In this document: positions 1 through 9,524 of the stretch, piece after piece | Layout: each line of letters begins with the position of its first letter | Position numbering within the stretch: position 1 is the stretch's first letter | Source: Inia geoffrensis | Taxonomy: Eukaryota; Chordata; Mammalia; Artiodactyla; Iniidae | Assembly: GCA_036417435.1 (NCBI GenBank) | Contig: CM070900.1 | Location: forward strand, 36,681,496-36,745,495 | Reading direction: 5' to 3' | Length of the DNA: 64,000 nucleotides | Notes under the pieces: model-generated | Seen by the model: only the letters and a program-made list of their open reading frames with translations | Told to the model about the DNA's origin: nothing | Databases searched by the model: none | Position numbers and translations under genes: made by a program

Positions 1-711
1 AAGACGCCCACACAAAAGCCTTTCTGCCTACATGAGCTCCTCCCTGTTGCTTTGCCTTCCTTTTTTCTAACATCTCAATAAACCCTTCTCATCTCATATT
101 TATCAAATGCAATCACAAAGGGACCACTTAATTAACAGGCTGCCATTGTGTAGAAGATGACTTGGAAGCTTAAATCCATTTAAGAAACCTCACGCTGTTC
201 CTGACGACAAAAACAGTGGGATGCGCCATCTGGGAGGGAGCTTCCGCCGAAACAGATGCCAGTATTTCCACGATTAAGAACCTAATATTATAACATCATA
301 GTATGTGGTGCCATTTGGATAGGAGAGACAGCCTTGTGAACGAGTGTTCTCAGGTCTCGCCTGCTTGGATGCAGCCAAATCATTCAATACCACAGTATTT
401 GCTCTGGCAAGGTGCCCCAGTTTATACTGATCTTGTTATCTATTCCCTAATAGACCCTATGTGGGGCTGGGCACACTGAAAAAGCTCAATTAAAACTTGC
501 TGAGGCATTTGTTGGCTGTGACTAGCATACACTGAGGTTATTACGGTCATTCTGCGCTATGATGGTGACTACAGGTGAATTAAGTGTTTCAACAGTTTGT
601 TTCAAGGCTGACTGATTTTTGACATGAGGACCAGAAATTTGTTTCAGAATAAAGTGCCAGACTTGGCCTTCTACCATCCTTAATCCTATCTCAAATTATT
701 TTATTGTTTAA
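1..711. other. Unassigned non-coding sequence
   Basis: AT-leaning sequence with no ORF of note and no repeat I can name. I see no splice-bounded open frame or RNA gene. Confidence 0.5.
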
Positions 712-800
712 CTTATTTTATTGAGCACCTACTACCTTATTTTATTGAGCACCTACTATGTGCCCAGCATTGTGCTGGGCTCCATAGGACAATAAAAATG
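712..800 (+). repeat. MIR/L2-type fragment with a 24-base tandem duplication
   Basis: The motif TTGAGCACCTACTATGTGCC followed by a GTGCTGGGC-like string is the hallmark of ancient MIR/L2 relics. Bases 712-735 and 736-759 are the same 24-base unit, differing only at the last base, so part of the relic was duplicated locally. The family call rests on this short core only. Confidence 0.55.
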
Positions 801-1259
801 AATAAATACGATGTAGATGCTGCCTATGAGAACTGAAAAAGCTTATATGATCCCCTGAAGATATAACTGCTGGTACTTCCCCTATTTATGCAAGAAACAA
901 ATTTTCATCATGGAAAATTAACAAAACACAGTCAAGCAAAAATTAAACAATAAAAATTACCCATAACCCTTAGAGATAAGCTTCTGAGAGCAAACTCTTT
1001 GTACTTTTCCTTCCAGTCTTTTTTTCTGCATTATGTTCTATGCAGGCAGTTCCTGCATTGCTTCTCTTTCAGGCCATTCTTTGTTTCATCTCTATACTGC
1101 TGATGACTTGCCCTTACGGGGAAAGCCTTTTCACCTCCCTTCTGGCTATCCAAGTCCTACTTTATACTAACTTCTGGCCCAATCTTCTGGAAGACTAATC
1201 TCATTCCCATTAGAAAGATCAGGGGTTACAGAGACTGTTGTTTGGGTCTTCTACTTAGC
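801..1259. other. Unassigned non-coding sequence
   Basis: No repeat or gene recognised. Mixed composition with short A-runs. Confidence 0.4.
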
Positions 1260-1375
1260 AAACTGTGGAGGAGGGCAAATCACTTAACTTATTTGAACCT
1301 CAGGTTTCTCATCAAGACACTGGAGATTAGAAACTGGCAGAGTAATTGTCAAAGTTAAACGAGGTCAGAGGAACA
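1260..1375 (-). repeat. MIR SINE fragment (antisense)
   Basis: The string CAAATCACTTAACTTATTTG followed by a CCTCAGGTTTCTCATC-like segment is the reverse complement of the MIR core and tail (the 'gaggaaactgaggc' region). It is diverged, as expected of MIR. Confidence 0.6.
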
Positions 1376-1539
1376 AAGAATGAGGTCAGTAAGTGATGTG
1401 TCTCTGTTTCCTCTCTGGTTCTCTGCACACCCAGAGCACTTGGGGTGTGTTGCCCACAATTTCACCCTTGTTATACACACTTCACGACCTCTACTGTTGC
1501 TAGGATACACTCCCCAGTCGTTATGGTGGTTCATAAGAC

Positions 1540-2215
1540 CCTGCTGCTCCCCAGCCTCATTTTGTCCCAAGCTCCCCCTCATTCTCCATCCCAGTCACCC
1601 TTCCCTCCCTTCTCTGTCTTGTTACCTATTTATCTTTCAGACCCTGGCTCAGTTGTAACACCATTAATATTCTTGCCTGGGCTCTCCAGAATGGAATAAT
1701 CCTCTCTCGCCTTTTCATGGCACCACATAACTATTCATGGGTCTTATTCATTTATTTGGGTCTTTTTTTTTTAAATTAATTAATTAATTTATTTATTTTG
1801 GGCTGTGTTGGGTCTTCGTTTCTGTGCGAGGGCTTTCTCTAGTTGTGGCGAGTGGGGGCCACTCCTCATTGCGGTGCGCAGTCCTCTCACTATCGCGGCC
1901 TCTTTTGTCGCGGAGCACAGGCTCCAGACGCGCAGGCTCAGTAGTTGTGGCTCATGAGCCTAGCTGCTCCGTGGCATGTGGGATCCTCCCGGACCAGGGC
2001 TCGAACCCGTGTCCCCTGCATTGGCAGGCAGATTCTCAACCACTGCGCCACCAGGGAAGCCTCTATTTGGGTCTTTTTTTACATTAATATTTTCTCTTCC
2101 AGAATTAGTCTCCATGAGGGTAGCCCACATCCTATTTTGTTCTCCACTGGATTTCTAATGCCTAACACAGAAACTGCCACATAGTAGGTGCTCCATACAT
2201 ACTGTTGAAGACTTA
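1540..2215 (+). repeat. L2 LINE 3' end, split by a SINE
   Basis: The piece at 1540-1752 resembles the L2 region running into its 3' UTR (a CTTGTTACCTATTTATC-like part). The piece at 2081-2215 carries the L2 terminal signature: TCCATGAGGG, then CACATAGTAGGTGCTC, then ATACATACTGTTGAA. The two halves are collinear and are separated only by the SINE at about 1769-2063. This is an ancient 5'-truncated LINE with no coding capacity. Confidence 0.7.
1769..2063 (-). mobile_element. CHR-1-like tRNA-derived SINE, antisense, with target duplication
   Basis: Read on the minus strand it starts GGCTTCCCTGGTGGCGCAGT, with an A-box-like TGGCGCAGTGG and a B-box-like GGGTTCGAGCC (RNA polymerase III internal promoter of tRNA origin). 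It ends in the CAACGAAGACCCAACACAGC-type tail and an ATTTATTTATT-type stretch. Direct repeats TATTTGGGTCTTTTTT at 1753-1768 and 2064-2079 flank it. It is shorter than the CHR-1 copy at 48809, lacking part of the repeated 'ccacaactactga' block, so it is an intermediate form. It inserted into an L2. Confidence 0.9.
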
Positions 2216-2759
2216 AGCAATTCTGTTTTCTAGTTAGTTGCTGGTACCAACGAATGGTAGCCTAAGGAACAGGGCTGTGTCTTCTGCTTTCATGGTGTCA
2301 TTGTGGGCTACTTCATCCACACCATAGACCCCCCCACACATTCAGGCCTAGAAGTATCATGCTGCATTAGCCCTGGTTCTGTGAATATCTCTCTGGCCTT
2401 TCCAGAAGGTCTGTAAAGAGCTGGATGAGGTTCTATGTCATCCATCCTGCTTCCAAGATGATTCCTCTTGCTCTCTCCCCTTCCCCTTTCAACAGAAAGT
2501 CTATCAACCAAGCACAGCCTAAATGCCTCCTCCACCATGTAGCCTTCTATGGTATCCCTTTCCCATCAGCACGGCATTTTTTTTCTGCCCTCTTTGGCAC
2601 AAACAGAAATGATATCAATCTGCTTCTCATGAAAGAAGCTGGCTATGTGCAGAGCTGTTAGCTCGTTTGCCCTCTGGCTGGGTTCCAAGTCCTTAGCAAG
2701 TTTCCCTTCCCCACCTGGCTCTTACTTCCTGTTTCTCAACACTCTTGCTTCTTTGCTCT
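2216..2759. other. Unassigned non-coding sequence
   Basis: No repeat consensus or coding exon recognised. Short ORFs on both strands look like chance. Confidence 0.4.
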
Positions 2760-3240
2760 CATCTTTGCAGGTATACTGAATGCTTTCCAGTTCTTCAAAC
2801 CCAGCATGATCTCTCACATTTCTGGGCTTAGGCACACGCTGTTCTCTCTTACTGAAACTCTCTTCCCACCTCCTGTCCATATGCCTAACTTCCAATTATC
2901 CTCCAAGACTTGGCATCAAGTTTGCGTTACCAGGAAAGCTCCCTTGATTGCCTGGGTTAGGTTGGCTGCTCCCTCTCTGTGTTGTGTCCCTCTAGCCCTC
3001 GAAGTGGCACTTCTTCCACCTTGTTCACCCATCTTCCCCAGGGGGTGTAAGCTCCATGAGGGCAGGAGCCAGTCAGGGTTACCTTGCTCACCTGGAGCAT
3101 AGTAGGTGCTGAATAACTACTTGTTGGATGTACAGATGAATGAATTAAGGCTGCCATAGTCACCTTTGTAACCGTCATTCTGTCCCCTCTGCCACTGAGC
3201 TCTGCACAGAGTAGGGCTCAGAAATGTTTGTGGAGTAGAA
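2760..3240 (+). repeat. L2 LINE 3' end
   Basis: Order of L2 landmarks: a degenerate 'gggcctttgcac' region near 2820, a TTCCCACCTCCT piece, a CTTGGCATCAAGTTTGCG piece (cf. 'caaatgtcacct'), then GTAAGCTCCATGAGGGCAGG at 3048 and CATAGTAGGTGCTGAATAAC with TGGATG...AATGAATT at about 3098-3145. A second L2-tail-like piece (CACAGAGTAGGGCTCAGAAA) follows to 3240. Non-coding relic. Confidence 0.7.
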
Positions 3241-3639
3241 AGGGATGGAATTGAGTTCCCCCAGGTAAACACTTGTCGAAATGGCACAGAAAGAGCATCC
3301 GTGAGCTCCCCGCAGCAGGGTCCATGCTCATCCATCTCAGTGCCACCAGCACAGGCCTGGGCATGCAGCAGGGGTTCCACAGTATCTGTCAAATTACAAT
3401 TTTACTGAATATATTGAGAGACTTGGTTGTACCAGCTGTGTCATACCTAGCAAGTTCCTTTCTCTCTGGCCTTAGTATCCGATCTGCAAAGGAGAGAGAA
3501 ACAGGTCACCTCCCTTAAGGGCTGTTTTGAGGGTTAAGTGAATTAAGATCAAGAGAGAGCTTGGGAGAACGGAGTGTGAGCCACCTGCCATTTGCCACCT
3601 GCCACATGGGGTTCTTTATGCCACAAAGGCTGCCTCTGA
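3241..3639. other. Unassigned sequence upstream of the CpG island
   Basis: Repeat family not recognised. GC rises toward the island. The motif CCACCTGCCA occurs at about 3582 and nearly repeats about 15 bases later. Confidence 0.4.
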
Positions 3640-4215
3640 GCTCGCAGCGGTAGATCCCAGGCTGGGCGGCCAGGCTGAGGCAGGGGTGTTGCTGCCGGCC
3701 CTGGGGACTCCCCGGCTCCCTCCCGACCCCGTGCCACGGTCCTAGCCACCGTGCTTTCGAGCCACACCTGGCCGCAGCCCGGAGCCCGGGGCGCCGCCAC
3801 AGGCCTGCATCCCCGCCCCTGCGCCGCCAGCGCTCGTGGAAGTTTCCGCTGTGAGTCACTGCCCTTTTTTTAGCAGCAGCGCTAGATGTTCATCATAACT
3901 CACGGCGGACCCCAGAGAGCCCGCGCCGCGCCGCCGCAGACGTCAGTGCAGACGAGCAGGCAAAGGCCAGGCGCTCGGCCGCCGGGTGTGGGGCGAGCGG
4001 GTGGGCGGGGCACTGGAGAGGATGGGGGAGGCGATGCCGGCCCACGCCTCTCTGCACTGCCCCGCGGGTCACAGCACTGCCCCGCCGGTCACAGCACCAC
4101 GGCCTGCGGGTCCTCAGAGCTCCGGGGCAGCCGGGATGCTCGTCAAGGAAGCTCACCCCTCGGGAGCGCCCTGGCAGGGTCGGTCTGCGTGTTTCGAGGC
4201 CTCAGAGCTGAGGAC
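3640..4215. promoter_or_regulatory. CpG island, candidate TATA-less promoter or enhancer
   Basis: I count about 56 CpG dinucleotides between 3651 and 4200, about one per 10 bases. The rest of the window is strongly CpG-poor outside SINEs. It contains an AP-1-type TGAGTCA (3852-3858), a near-CRE AGACGTCA (3938-3945), an Sp1-type GGGCGGGG (4003-4010) and dense GCC/CGC runs at 3920-3937. No TATA box is obvious. No repeat family explains it. CpG islands usually mark promoters that are unmethylated in the germline, but I see no exon of a known gene beside it. An alternative first exon, a lncRNA start or an enhancer are all possible. Orientation is unknown. Confidence 0.65.
4054..4093. repeat. 20-base tandem duplication inside the CpG island
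   Basis: Units 4054-4073 and 4074-4093 (GCACTGCCCCGCGGGTCACA type) match at 19 of 20 positions. The difference lies in the CCGCGGG/CCGCCGG step. Confidence 0.85.
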
Positions 4216-4255
4216 GGATGGGCTACGGTGATGGAGGGGGAGAAAAGCAGCCTTC

Positions 4256-4605
4256 TGTGCGTCTGTCCATCTGTCAATCATCCATCCTGTTACCTGTCCA
4301 ACTACCAGCCTTCCCATCTATCTGGGCCTTCCCCGCACACGAAGTCACCGAAGACTCTTCCTCCCTCCCATCCATCCATCCATCCATCCACTCGCTCATC
4401 CACCCATCCACACATTCCATCATTTAACCACCCTTCTGCTCCACCACTCAACCACCTGCCTTCCCAATCAGGCCTCTGACATACTAAGTTACCTAAGGTC
4501 CTCCCTCCCCACATCCACCCACCAGTAATGCACTCATTTATTTACCTCCCATCAATCTGTCTCCGTCCATATTTCCATCCATCTATCCATCTACCTACTC
4601 ATCAA
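4256..4605. repeat. TCCA/CATC microsatellite and degenerate flank
   Basis: The core of perfect TCCA repeats is at about 4367-4391. Interrupted CATC/CACC/CATCTA copies extend on both sides to about 4605. It adjoins the CpG island. A long plus-strand ORF crosses it (Pro-Ser-Ile-His repeats), which is an artefact of the repeat and not evidence of a protein. Confidence 0.85.
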
Positions 4606-4780
4606 TTCAAATTAGCATCCACTATACTGGATGCTCAGAATTCAAAGATGATTTGAGCAGCATCTCCACTCTTGCAGAACTCAGAATCAGCATGGTTTAA
4701 TGTGTCCCGGGAGAAAAACACTTGCCCTTATTATTCTCAGAATTAAAGAAATATGTGTACTAGAATCCTATTACAGCAGG
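4606..4780 (-). repeat. Probable L2 3'-end fragment (antisense)
   Basis: ACTGGATGCTCAGAATTCAA...TTGCAGAACTCAGAATC resembles the antisense L2 terminal region ('ggatgctgggaatacaaagatg ... ggagctcacagtc'). Weak and diverged. Confidence 0.4.
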
Positions 4781-4789
4781 ATGCTAATA

Positions 4790-5040
4790 TAATAAAAATA
4801 GTAGCTAATATTTATTGAGCATGATTTGCCAGGCAATGTTCTAAACTTTTCACATGTAGTATCTCATTTGATCCTCATACCAACCCTCGAGGTAGGTACT
4901 ATTACTACACGCAATTTTCAGATGAAAGAAAAGAGGCTCACAGAAGAAACGTCTGTGGCTACACAACTGTTAAATGACCAAACATTTAGAAACTAAACTC
5001 CGACTCTGAAACCAGTACTTCTAGTTGCTTTACTGGCATT
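4790..5040 (+). repeat. MIR SINE, nearly complete
   Basis: Collinear MIR landmarks: AGTAGCTAATATTTATTGAG, CCAGGCAATGTTCTAA, TCTCATTTGATCCTCATACC, GAGGTAGGTACTATTA, a gap-containing 'gaggctcacag' piece, and the 3' block ending near GTTGCTTTACTGGCA. An old tRNA-derived SINE, diverged throughout. Confidence 0.85.
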
Positions 5041-6084
5041 TGTTACCTGGGAGAGGTAACACATTAAAAGGAGTTAAGTTGGATCAGCTTTGGTTTTCTT
5101 TCCTGTAAAAGTATTTTCAGAGATATTGTATATATTCAGTCTAGTTTCCATTTGCAAGGACTAATGTATCTGATAAACTTGTTACTAGCCAAGATTAGAG
5201 AATAAGAGTGGGATCCAGGGGAAATGAGACTTATCTATTATTATCCATGCTCATTACAGAACAATTAAAAGTAATTTTAAAAATCTCTTGTGATTCTATT
5301 ATCTAAAAACCACAGCTGCTAACATTTGGTTTGTGTTCTTTAAAATGTCTGCTATCCATATACACAGATGCATGTGTATATGTTTTTTCTTTGCAAAACC
5401 TGGATATTTATACACATTTTTTAAAAATGTAGTATTTGCCATGGACATTTTCCCAGAGGTTTACCATACTTTTAAGAAATCTATAAAGAGATTTCTTTAA
5501 TACATAAGCTGCCTTCTTGATTGCTGCTCCTCTTGTGCTTATTTTCCTCCTCCCCTCCTCTTTCCGCTTCTTCCCTTCCCCCTCCTTGGTATTGGTTAGA
5601 GGTCCTAGTTGTAGGCAAAAGAACCCACTCTAGTAAGTTGTGATAGGAGGATGTTTGTTAATAAATAGATCAATAGTGTTTATTACTATTTTTGTTGTTA
5701 GGGGACTATTATTAAATAGTTCCTATCATTATTGGGTGGGCTGAATAGAGGACAACTCTGCAAATCACAGGACAGAAGTGGGCCTCCAACAAAGCTGCAA
5801 AATGAGAAACTGCCACCATGGCCACTGACCCTAGAAGCATGCTACCTCTGCTACCATTCACTTGCAAAATTATGTCTCTTAGTCTGTCCTCTCTCCTACA
5901 TTCCGTTCCAGATCAAAGTCTTGTACATATACATCTAATGGTGCAGAACTTAAACCACATCTGAAGCCTAGCTAAAAGGGAGTCTGTAAAGCATAGATTT
6001 TAGCTTTCCAGTTTTTGCACACTAGAGTGAGGTTGAAGAGGGCATTGAGTGAGCCAGTCCACAGGACCAGCTATGGGTTATTTT
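5041..6084. other. Unassigned non-coding sequence
   Basis: AT-rich at 5240-5500, possibly an old L1 or DNA-element relic that I cannot assign. Pyrimidine-rich at 5525-5590. No gene model supported. Confidence 0.4.
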
Positions 6085-6215
6085 AGTAGAGCTCATCCTG
6101 TTGAGCACCCTCATTTTACCAATAGGGAAAGTGAGGCCTATGCAGTGGTGGGGGGGGGGCTTCCTCATAAGTTTATACTGAAAGATGGTCTAGAACCCAG
6201 AGTTGAAGCAGGATC
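6085..6215 (+). repeat. MIR fragment
   Basis: CCTCATTTTACCAATAGGGA followed by AAGTGAGGCCTATGCAG, and later a GGTCTAGAACCCAGAGTTGA piece, match the 3' half of MIR. A run of ten or more G interrupts it near 6150. Confidence 0.6.
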
Positions 6216-6464
6216 ACGTCATGGGACGTTGAGGACACTGGGGATCTATCATCTCCCTGTGCTCGCATCGAAGACTTCATATGATTGGATCTACCCTGTA
6301 TTCTTTTTGTCACCACCCCATCACCATTTTACCTGAAAATTCATCCTTAAAATCCCCAGGGTTGTCAGCATAGGGGAGCCCATGTGTTAAATGATTGTCA
6401 TAATTGTTGCTGACATCCTCGTTTCCCATCCTCTTTGTTTCTTTGCCAGGCTGATATCATGGGA

Positions 6465-6640
6465 TGTCCATCTGTACAACAACTCCACAAGGTTGGTACT
6501 ACTTTCCCCATTTTAAAGATGAGAAAACTGAGGCTCGGAAAGGTTGATTTAATTCCTGCAGGATAAAACCACTAATAAGCAGTTGAGTTGGGAGTAAAGC
6601 CCAGCTGTGCTAACTGCTGATTCTCATGAAGCTCTGCTCT
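6465..6640 (+). repeat. MIR fragment
   Basis: ACTTTCCCCATTTTAAAGAT, GAGAAAACTGAGGCTCGGAA and AGGTTGATTTAATTCC give the standard MIR 3' core. CCCAGCTGTGCTAACTGCTG is the end region. Confidence 0.8.
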
Positions 6641-6880
6641 TGTTAAACACATTTATCTGGCAGGCTCACTCCCAACCTCTGTCTTTGTGCATGCCTTTCC
6701 CTCTCGTTATACAAACTATCCCTTGCATCTAGATTGAACACTTGATCTCTTTCTCTTTGGGGGTGAGGGGGTGGGAGAAGGGCTTATTTATTTTGAATGA
6801 TAAACAAAAGCATTTGTAAATTGCAACTGCCAACTCAACCATAATGAGATGAAAAAAAAATACCATTGTTGCTCTGTTAC
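6641..6880. other. Unassigned sequence with a G-rich block
   Basis: Contains G-runs GGGGG TGA GGGGG T GGG AGAA GGG at 6759-6782, which fit a G-quadruplex pattern. No gene or repeat family recognised. Confidence 0.5.
6759..6782 (+). other. G-quadruplex motif
   Basis: Four G-runs of at least three (5, 5, 3, 3) with loops TGA, T and AGAA. Outside recognised repeats. Confidence 0.7.
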
Positions 6881-7123
6881 AATTTATTTATCAGATATTT
6901 ATTGAGGGTCTTCTGTGTGTCAGCTACTACGCTAGGCACTGAGATACAAAGTTGAGGATGAATTAGACACAGACCCTGATCTCATGGACAGTGTGTGCTA
7001 GTAGGAAAGACAGTAATCAGACAGCTGCAATATAGTAGGACACCTGCTGAGCTGTGACAGAGGTACACCAAGCTTGACATGGGAAAAGAGAGAAAAGGCA
7101 CCTAACCTAGTCTGGAGGTCAGG

Positions 7124-7620
7124 TGTATTAGTTATTTATTACCAAAATAATTCTGCATAACAAATCACCCCAAAACTCAATGGCTTCAACAAGCATTCAT
7201 TTAGTTCATGAGTCTTTGGGTTAGCTGGCTGGTTCTTCTGGTCTAGGATGGGTTCACTCAAATCTCTGTGGTCAGCTGCAGGTCAGTTAGTTGGTCCAGC
7301 TGATCTTGGCTGGGCTCTCTCACACATTTGGGCATGGACTGGCTGTTGGTTGGTCAGTGATGGCCTTGGCTGGGGTCTGCTCTGCTCTAACTCTGCTCTG
7401 TTCCAGGTACCTCATCCTCCAACAGGCTAGTCTGGGCAGGCACTCATGGTGAAAGCAGAGAACAAAAAAGTGCAAATGCTTTTGTAAGTTCCTCTTTGTG
7501 GGACAACTGTTAAAACCCCATTGCCATTGGCCAAGGCAAGTCACACTGTCATACTAAGAATCAAAATGTGGGGAAGTGGATTCTACCTCTTAACTGGAGG
7601 AGCTATTCAGCCACTTTGTA
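7124..7620 (-). mobile_element. Old LTR-like repeat within L2
   Basis: Starts TGTATTAGTTATTTATTACC and contains CATAACAAATCACCCCAAAA, CAATGGCTTCAACAAGCATT and CATTGGCCAAGGCAAGTCAC. The same ordered motifs recur at 28133-28600 and, more diverged, at 19555-19890, so it is an interspersed family, probably ERVL/MaLR LTR-like. I cannot name it exactly. It interrupts the L2 without a clear target duplication. Confidence 0.6.
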
Positions 7621-8085
7621 AAGGGTGAGAATGCAGAGAGGAGTGAGGAATTCAGGCCAGTTTTGCCGTCTATCATATCAGGAAGACTTTCTGGAGGAGG
7701 TGGTAACTGAGCTAGTTTTTAAGAACGAATTTTCAGGTGAAAAGCTTTCGGGGTGGTGGGAAAGGGAATGCAGGGGAGATGTGCCAGCATGTTCAAATGT
7801 CCAAATGCCTTATTAGGGAATTGCTAGTGGTTCCATGTGGTTAAAGGCTAAGAGAGCAAGAGGAGGGTATCAGGAGATGAGGTAGGCAGAGGCCAGATCA
7901 CGAGGGAGCTTACGTTAAGGAGCTTGGATTGTGTACTGGTAGTGGAACTTTATGAGTTTTAGGAGAATTAATGTTTGTGTTTTCAAAAGAAAACTCTGGA
8001 CAACAACTGGAGACAAGAGTAGCAGTGAAGAGCTTGTGGTAGTAATCCAGATTCGAAGTAATGATGGCTCAAACCAAGGTATCAG

Positions 8086-8303
8086 GGGCTTCCCTGGTGG
8101 TGCAGTGGTTGAGAGTCCACCTGCCAATGCAGGGGATACGGGTTCGTGCCCCTGTCCGGGAGGATCCCACATGCCGCTGAGCGGCTGGGCCCGTGAGCCG
8201 TGGCCGCTGGGCCTGCGCGTCCGGAGCCTGTGCTCCGCAGCGGGAGAGGCCACAACAGTGAGAGGCCCGCATACCGCAAAAAAGAAAAAAAAAAAAACAA
8301 AAA
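8086..8303 (+). mobile_element. CHR-2-like SINE, sense, with target duplication
   Basis: Short CHR form: head GGGCTTCCCTGGTGGTGCAG, B-box-like GGGTTCGTGCC, body GAGCGGCTGGGCCCGTGAGC, CCGGAGCCTGTGCTCCGCAG, end GAGAGGCCCGCATACCGC and an impure A-tail. Flanked by AAACCAAGGTATCAG at 8071-8085 and 8304-8318 (perfect 15-base duplication). Pol III-transcribed in origin and mobilised by L1 machinery. It inserted into the old L2. Confidence 0.95.
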
Positions 8304-8524
8304 AAACCAAGGTATCAGCAGTAGAGGTGGAAAGAAGTGAATTTAGTTGAGAGAGAGTAAGAATCAATAGGACAGGCTCATTAACTGGATGGGGGGATGA
8401 CAGAAAAGGAGGAGTCAAGGATGATGCCATGTTTCTGGCTGGCCCAGTGGGGTGGATGATGGTTCATCACCAAGATAGAGGCATCTCGGTTCGCAAGAGG
8501 TTTGGACATGCTGAGTTTGACTGG

Positions 8525-8985
8525 TGCTGTAGGCAGAATAATGACTGCCCAAAGATGTCCACATCCTAATTCCCAGAACCTATGTTACTTTACATGGCAA
8601 ATGAGATTTTGCAGATGTGACTATGTTAAGGATTTTGAGATGGATTATCCTGGATTATCTGGGTGAATCCAATGCAATCACAAGGATCCTTCTAAGAACA
8701 ACACAGGAGGGTCAGAGTCAGGGGAGCTATGACCACAGAAGCAGAAGTTGAAGTTTCAGAGTCATAAGCCAAGAAATGCAGGCAGCTATAGAAGATAAAA
8801 AGGTAAGGAAATGGATTCTCCCCTGAATCCTCCAGAAGGGACAAAGCCCTGCAGAGACCTTGATTTCAGCCCACTGAGACTGATTTGGGGCTTCTGACCT
8901 CTGGAAATGTAATATTATAAACTTGTGTGTTTTAAACTATTATGTTTGTGGAAATTTGTTACAGCAGCCATAGGAAACCAATGCA
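8525..8985 (+). mobile_element. MLT1-like MaLR LTR (ERVL-MaLR), solo
   Basis: Landmarks in order: CTGTAGGCAGAATAATGACT, AAAGATGTCCACATCC, a CCAGAACCTATG piece, GCAGATGTGACTATGTTAAG, TTTCAGCCCACTGAGACTG, GACCTCTGGAAATGTAATA and TTACAGCAGCCATAGGAAAC, ending CAATGCA. This is the standard MLT1 series order. No internal retroviral genes adjoin it. It sits inside the antisense L2. Confidence 0.85.
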
Positions 8986-9310
8986 AGAGGTTTGTGGGAT
9001 ATCCAGATGGGGATGTACAGGAGTTGAGAAAACATCTGGGATGCAGAATTGAACATGATGCGAGTCACTGGCAAATGGACTGGACCATAGCATCAGATCT
9101 TCCAGTAAGACAGCCTCAAGTGAGAGGTTAGGACAGCCTGGAAAGGGCTCAATTCAGGGGAAATCTTTGAAGGAAGGTGAAAAGGAGGACCTGGAGAAAT
9201 ATGAGAAAATCTAGTGATGGGAAATCAAGAGCAGAGTTTCAAGAAGGAAACCCTTCCTGTCCATCATCACAGAGCAAGACTGCTGGATCTGATCATCAAG
9301 AATACAGTCA

Positions 9311-9524
9311 AGCCGGGCTTCCCTGGTGGCGCAGTGGTTGAGAGTCTGCCTGCCGATGCAGGGGACACGGGTTCGTGCCCCAGTCCAGGAAGATCCCACA
9401 TGCCGCAGAGCGGCTAGGCCCGTGAGCCATGGCCGCTGGGCCTGCGCATCCGGAGCCTGTGCTCCGCAACGGGAGAGGTCACAACAGAGAGAGGCCCGCG
9501 TACCAGAAAAAAAAAAAAAAAAAA
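9311..9524 (+). mobile_element. CHR-2-like SINE, sense, with target duplication
   Basis: Head GGGCTTCCCTGGTGGCGCAG from 9315, B box GGGTTCGTGCC, body ending GAGAGGCCCGCGTACC and an A-tail of about 20. AAGAATACAGTCA at 9298-9310 recurs at 9525-9537, a 13-base target duplication. It lies in L2. Confidence 0.95.

Noticed and set aside
3515..3859. 114-codon minus-strand ORF in the island
   Set aside because: Arg/Gly/Trp-rich with no domain, explained by composition.
3886..4479. 197-codon plus-strand ORF over the CpG island and TCCA repeat
   Set aside because: Its C-terminal half is a low-complexity Ser-Ile-His-Pro repeat from the microsatellite and the rest is GC-rich sequence with no domain. 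GC-rich islands give long chance ORFs.
5240..5500. An AT-rich old LINE or DNA transposon
   Set aside because: Some L1/L2-like flavour (CATTTTCCCAGAGG) but too diverged to call by eye.
8086..8303. tRNA genes inside the SINE heads
   Set aside because: A- and B-box-like motifs are there, but they belong to tRNA-derived SINEs that lack a full cloverleaf. No isolated tRNA gene seen.
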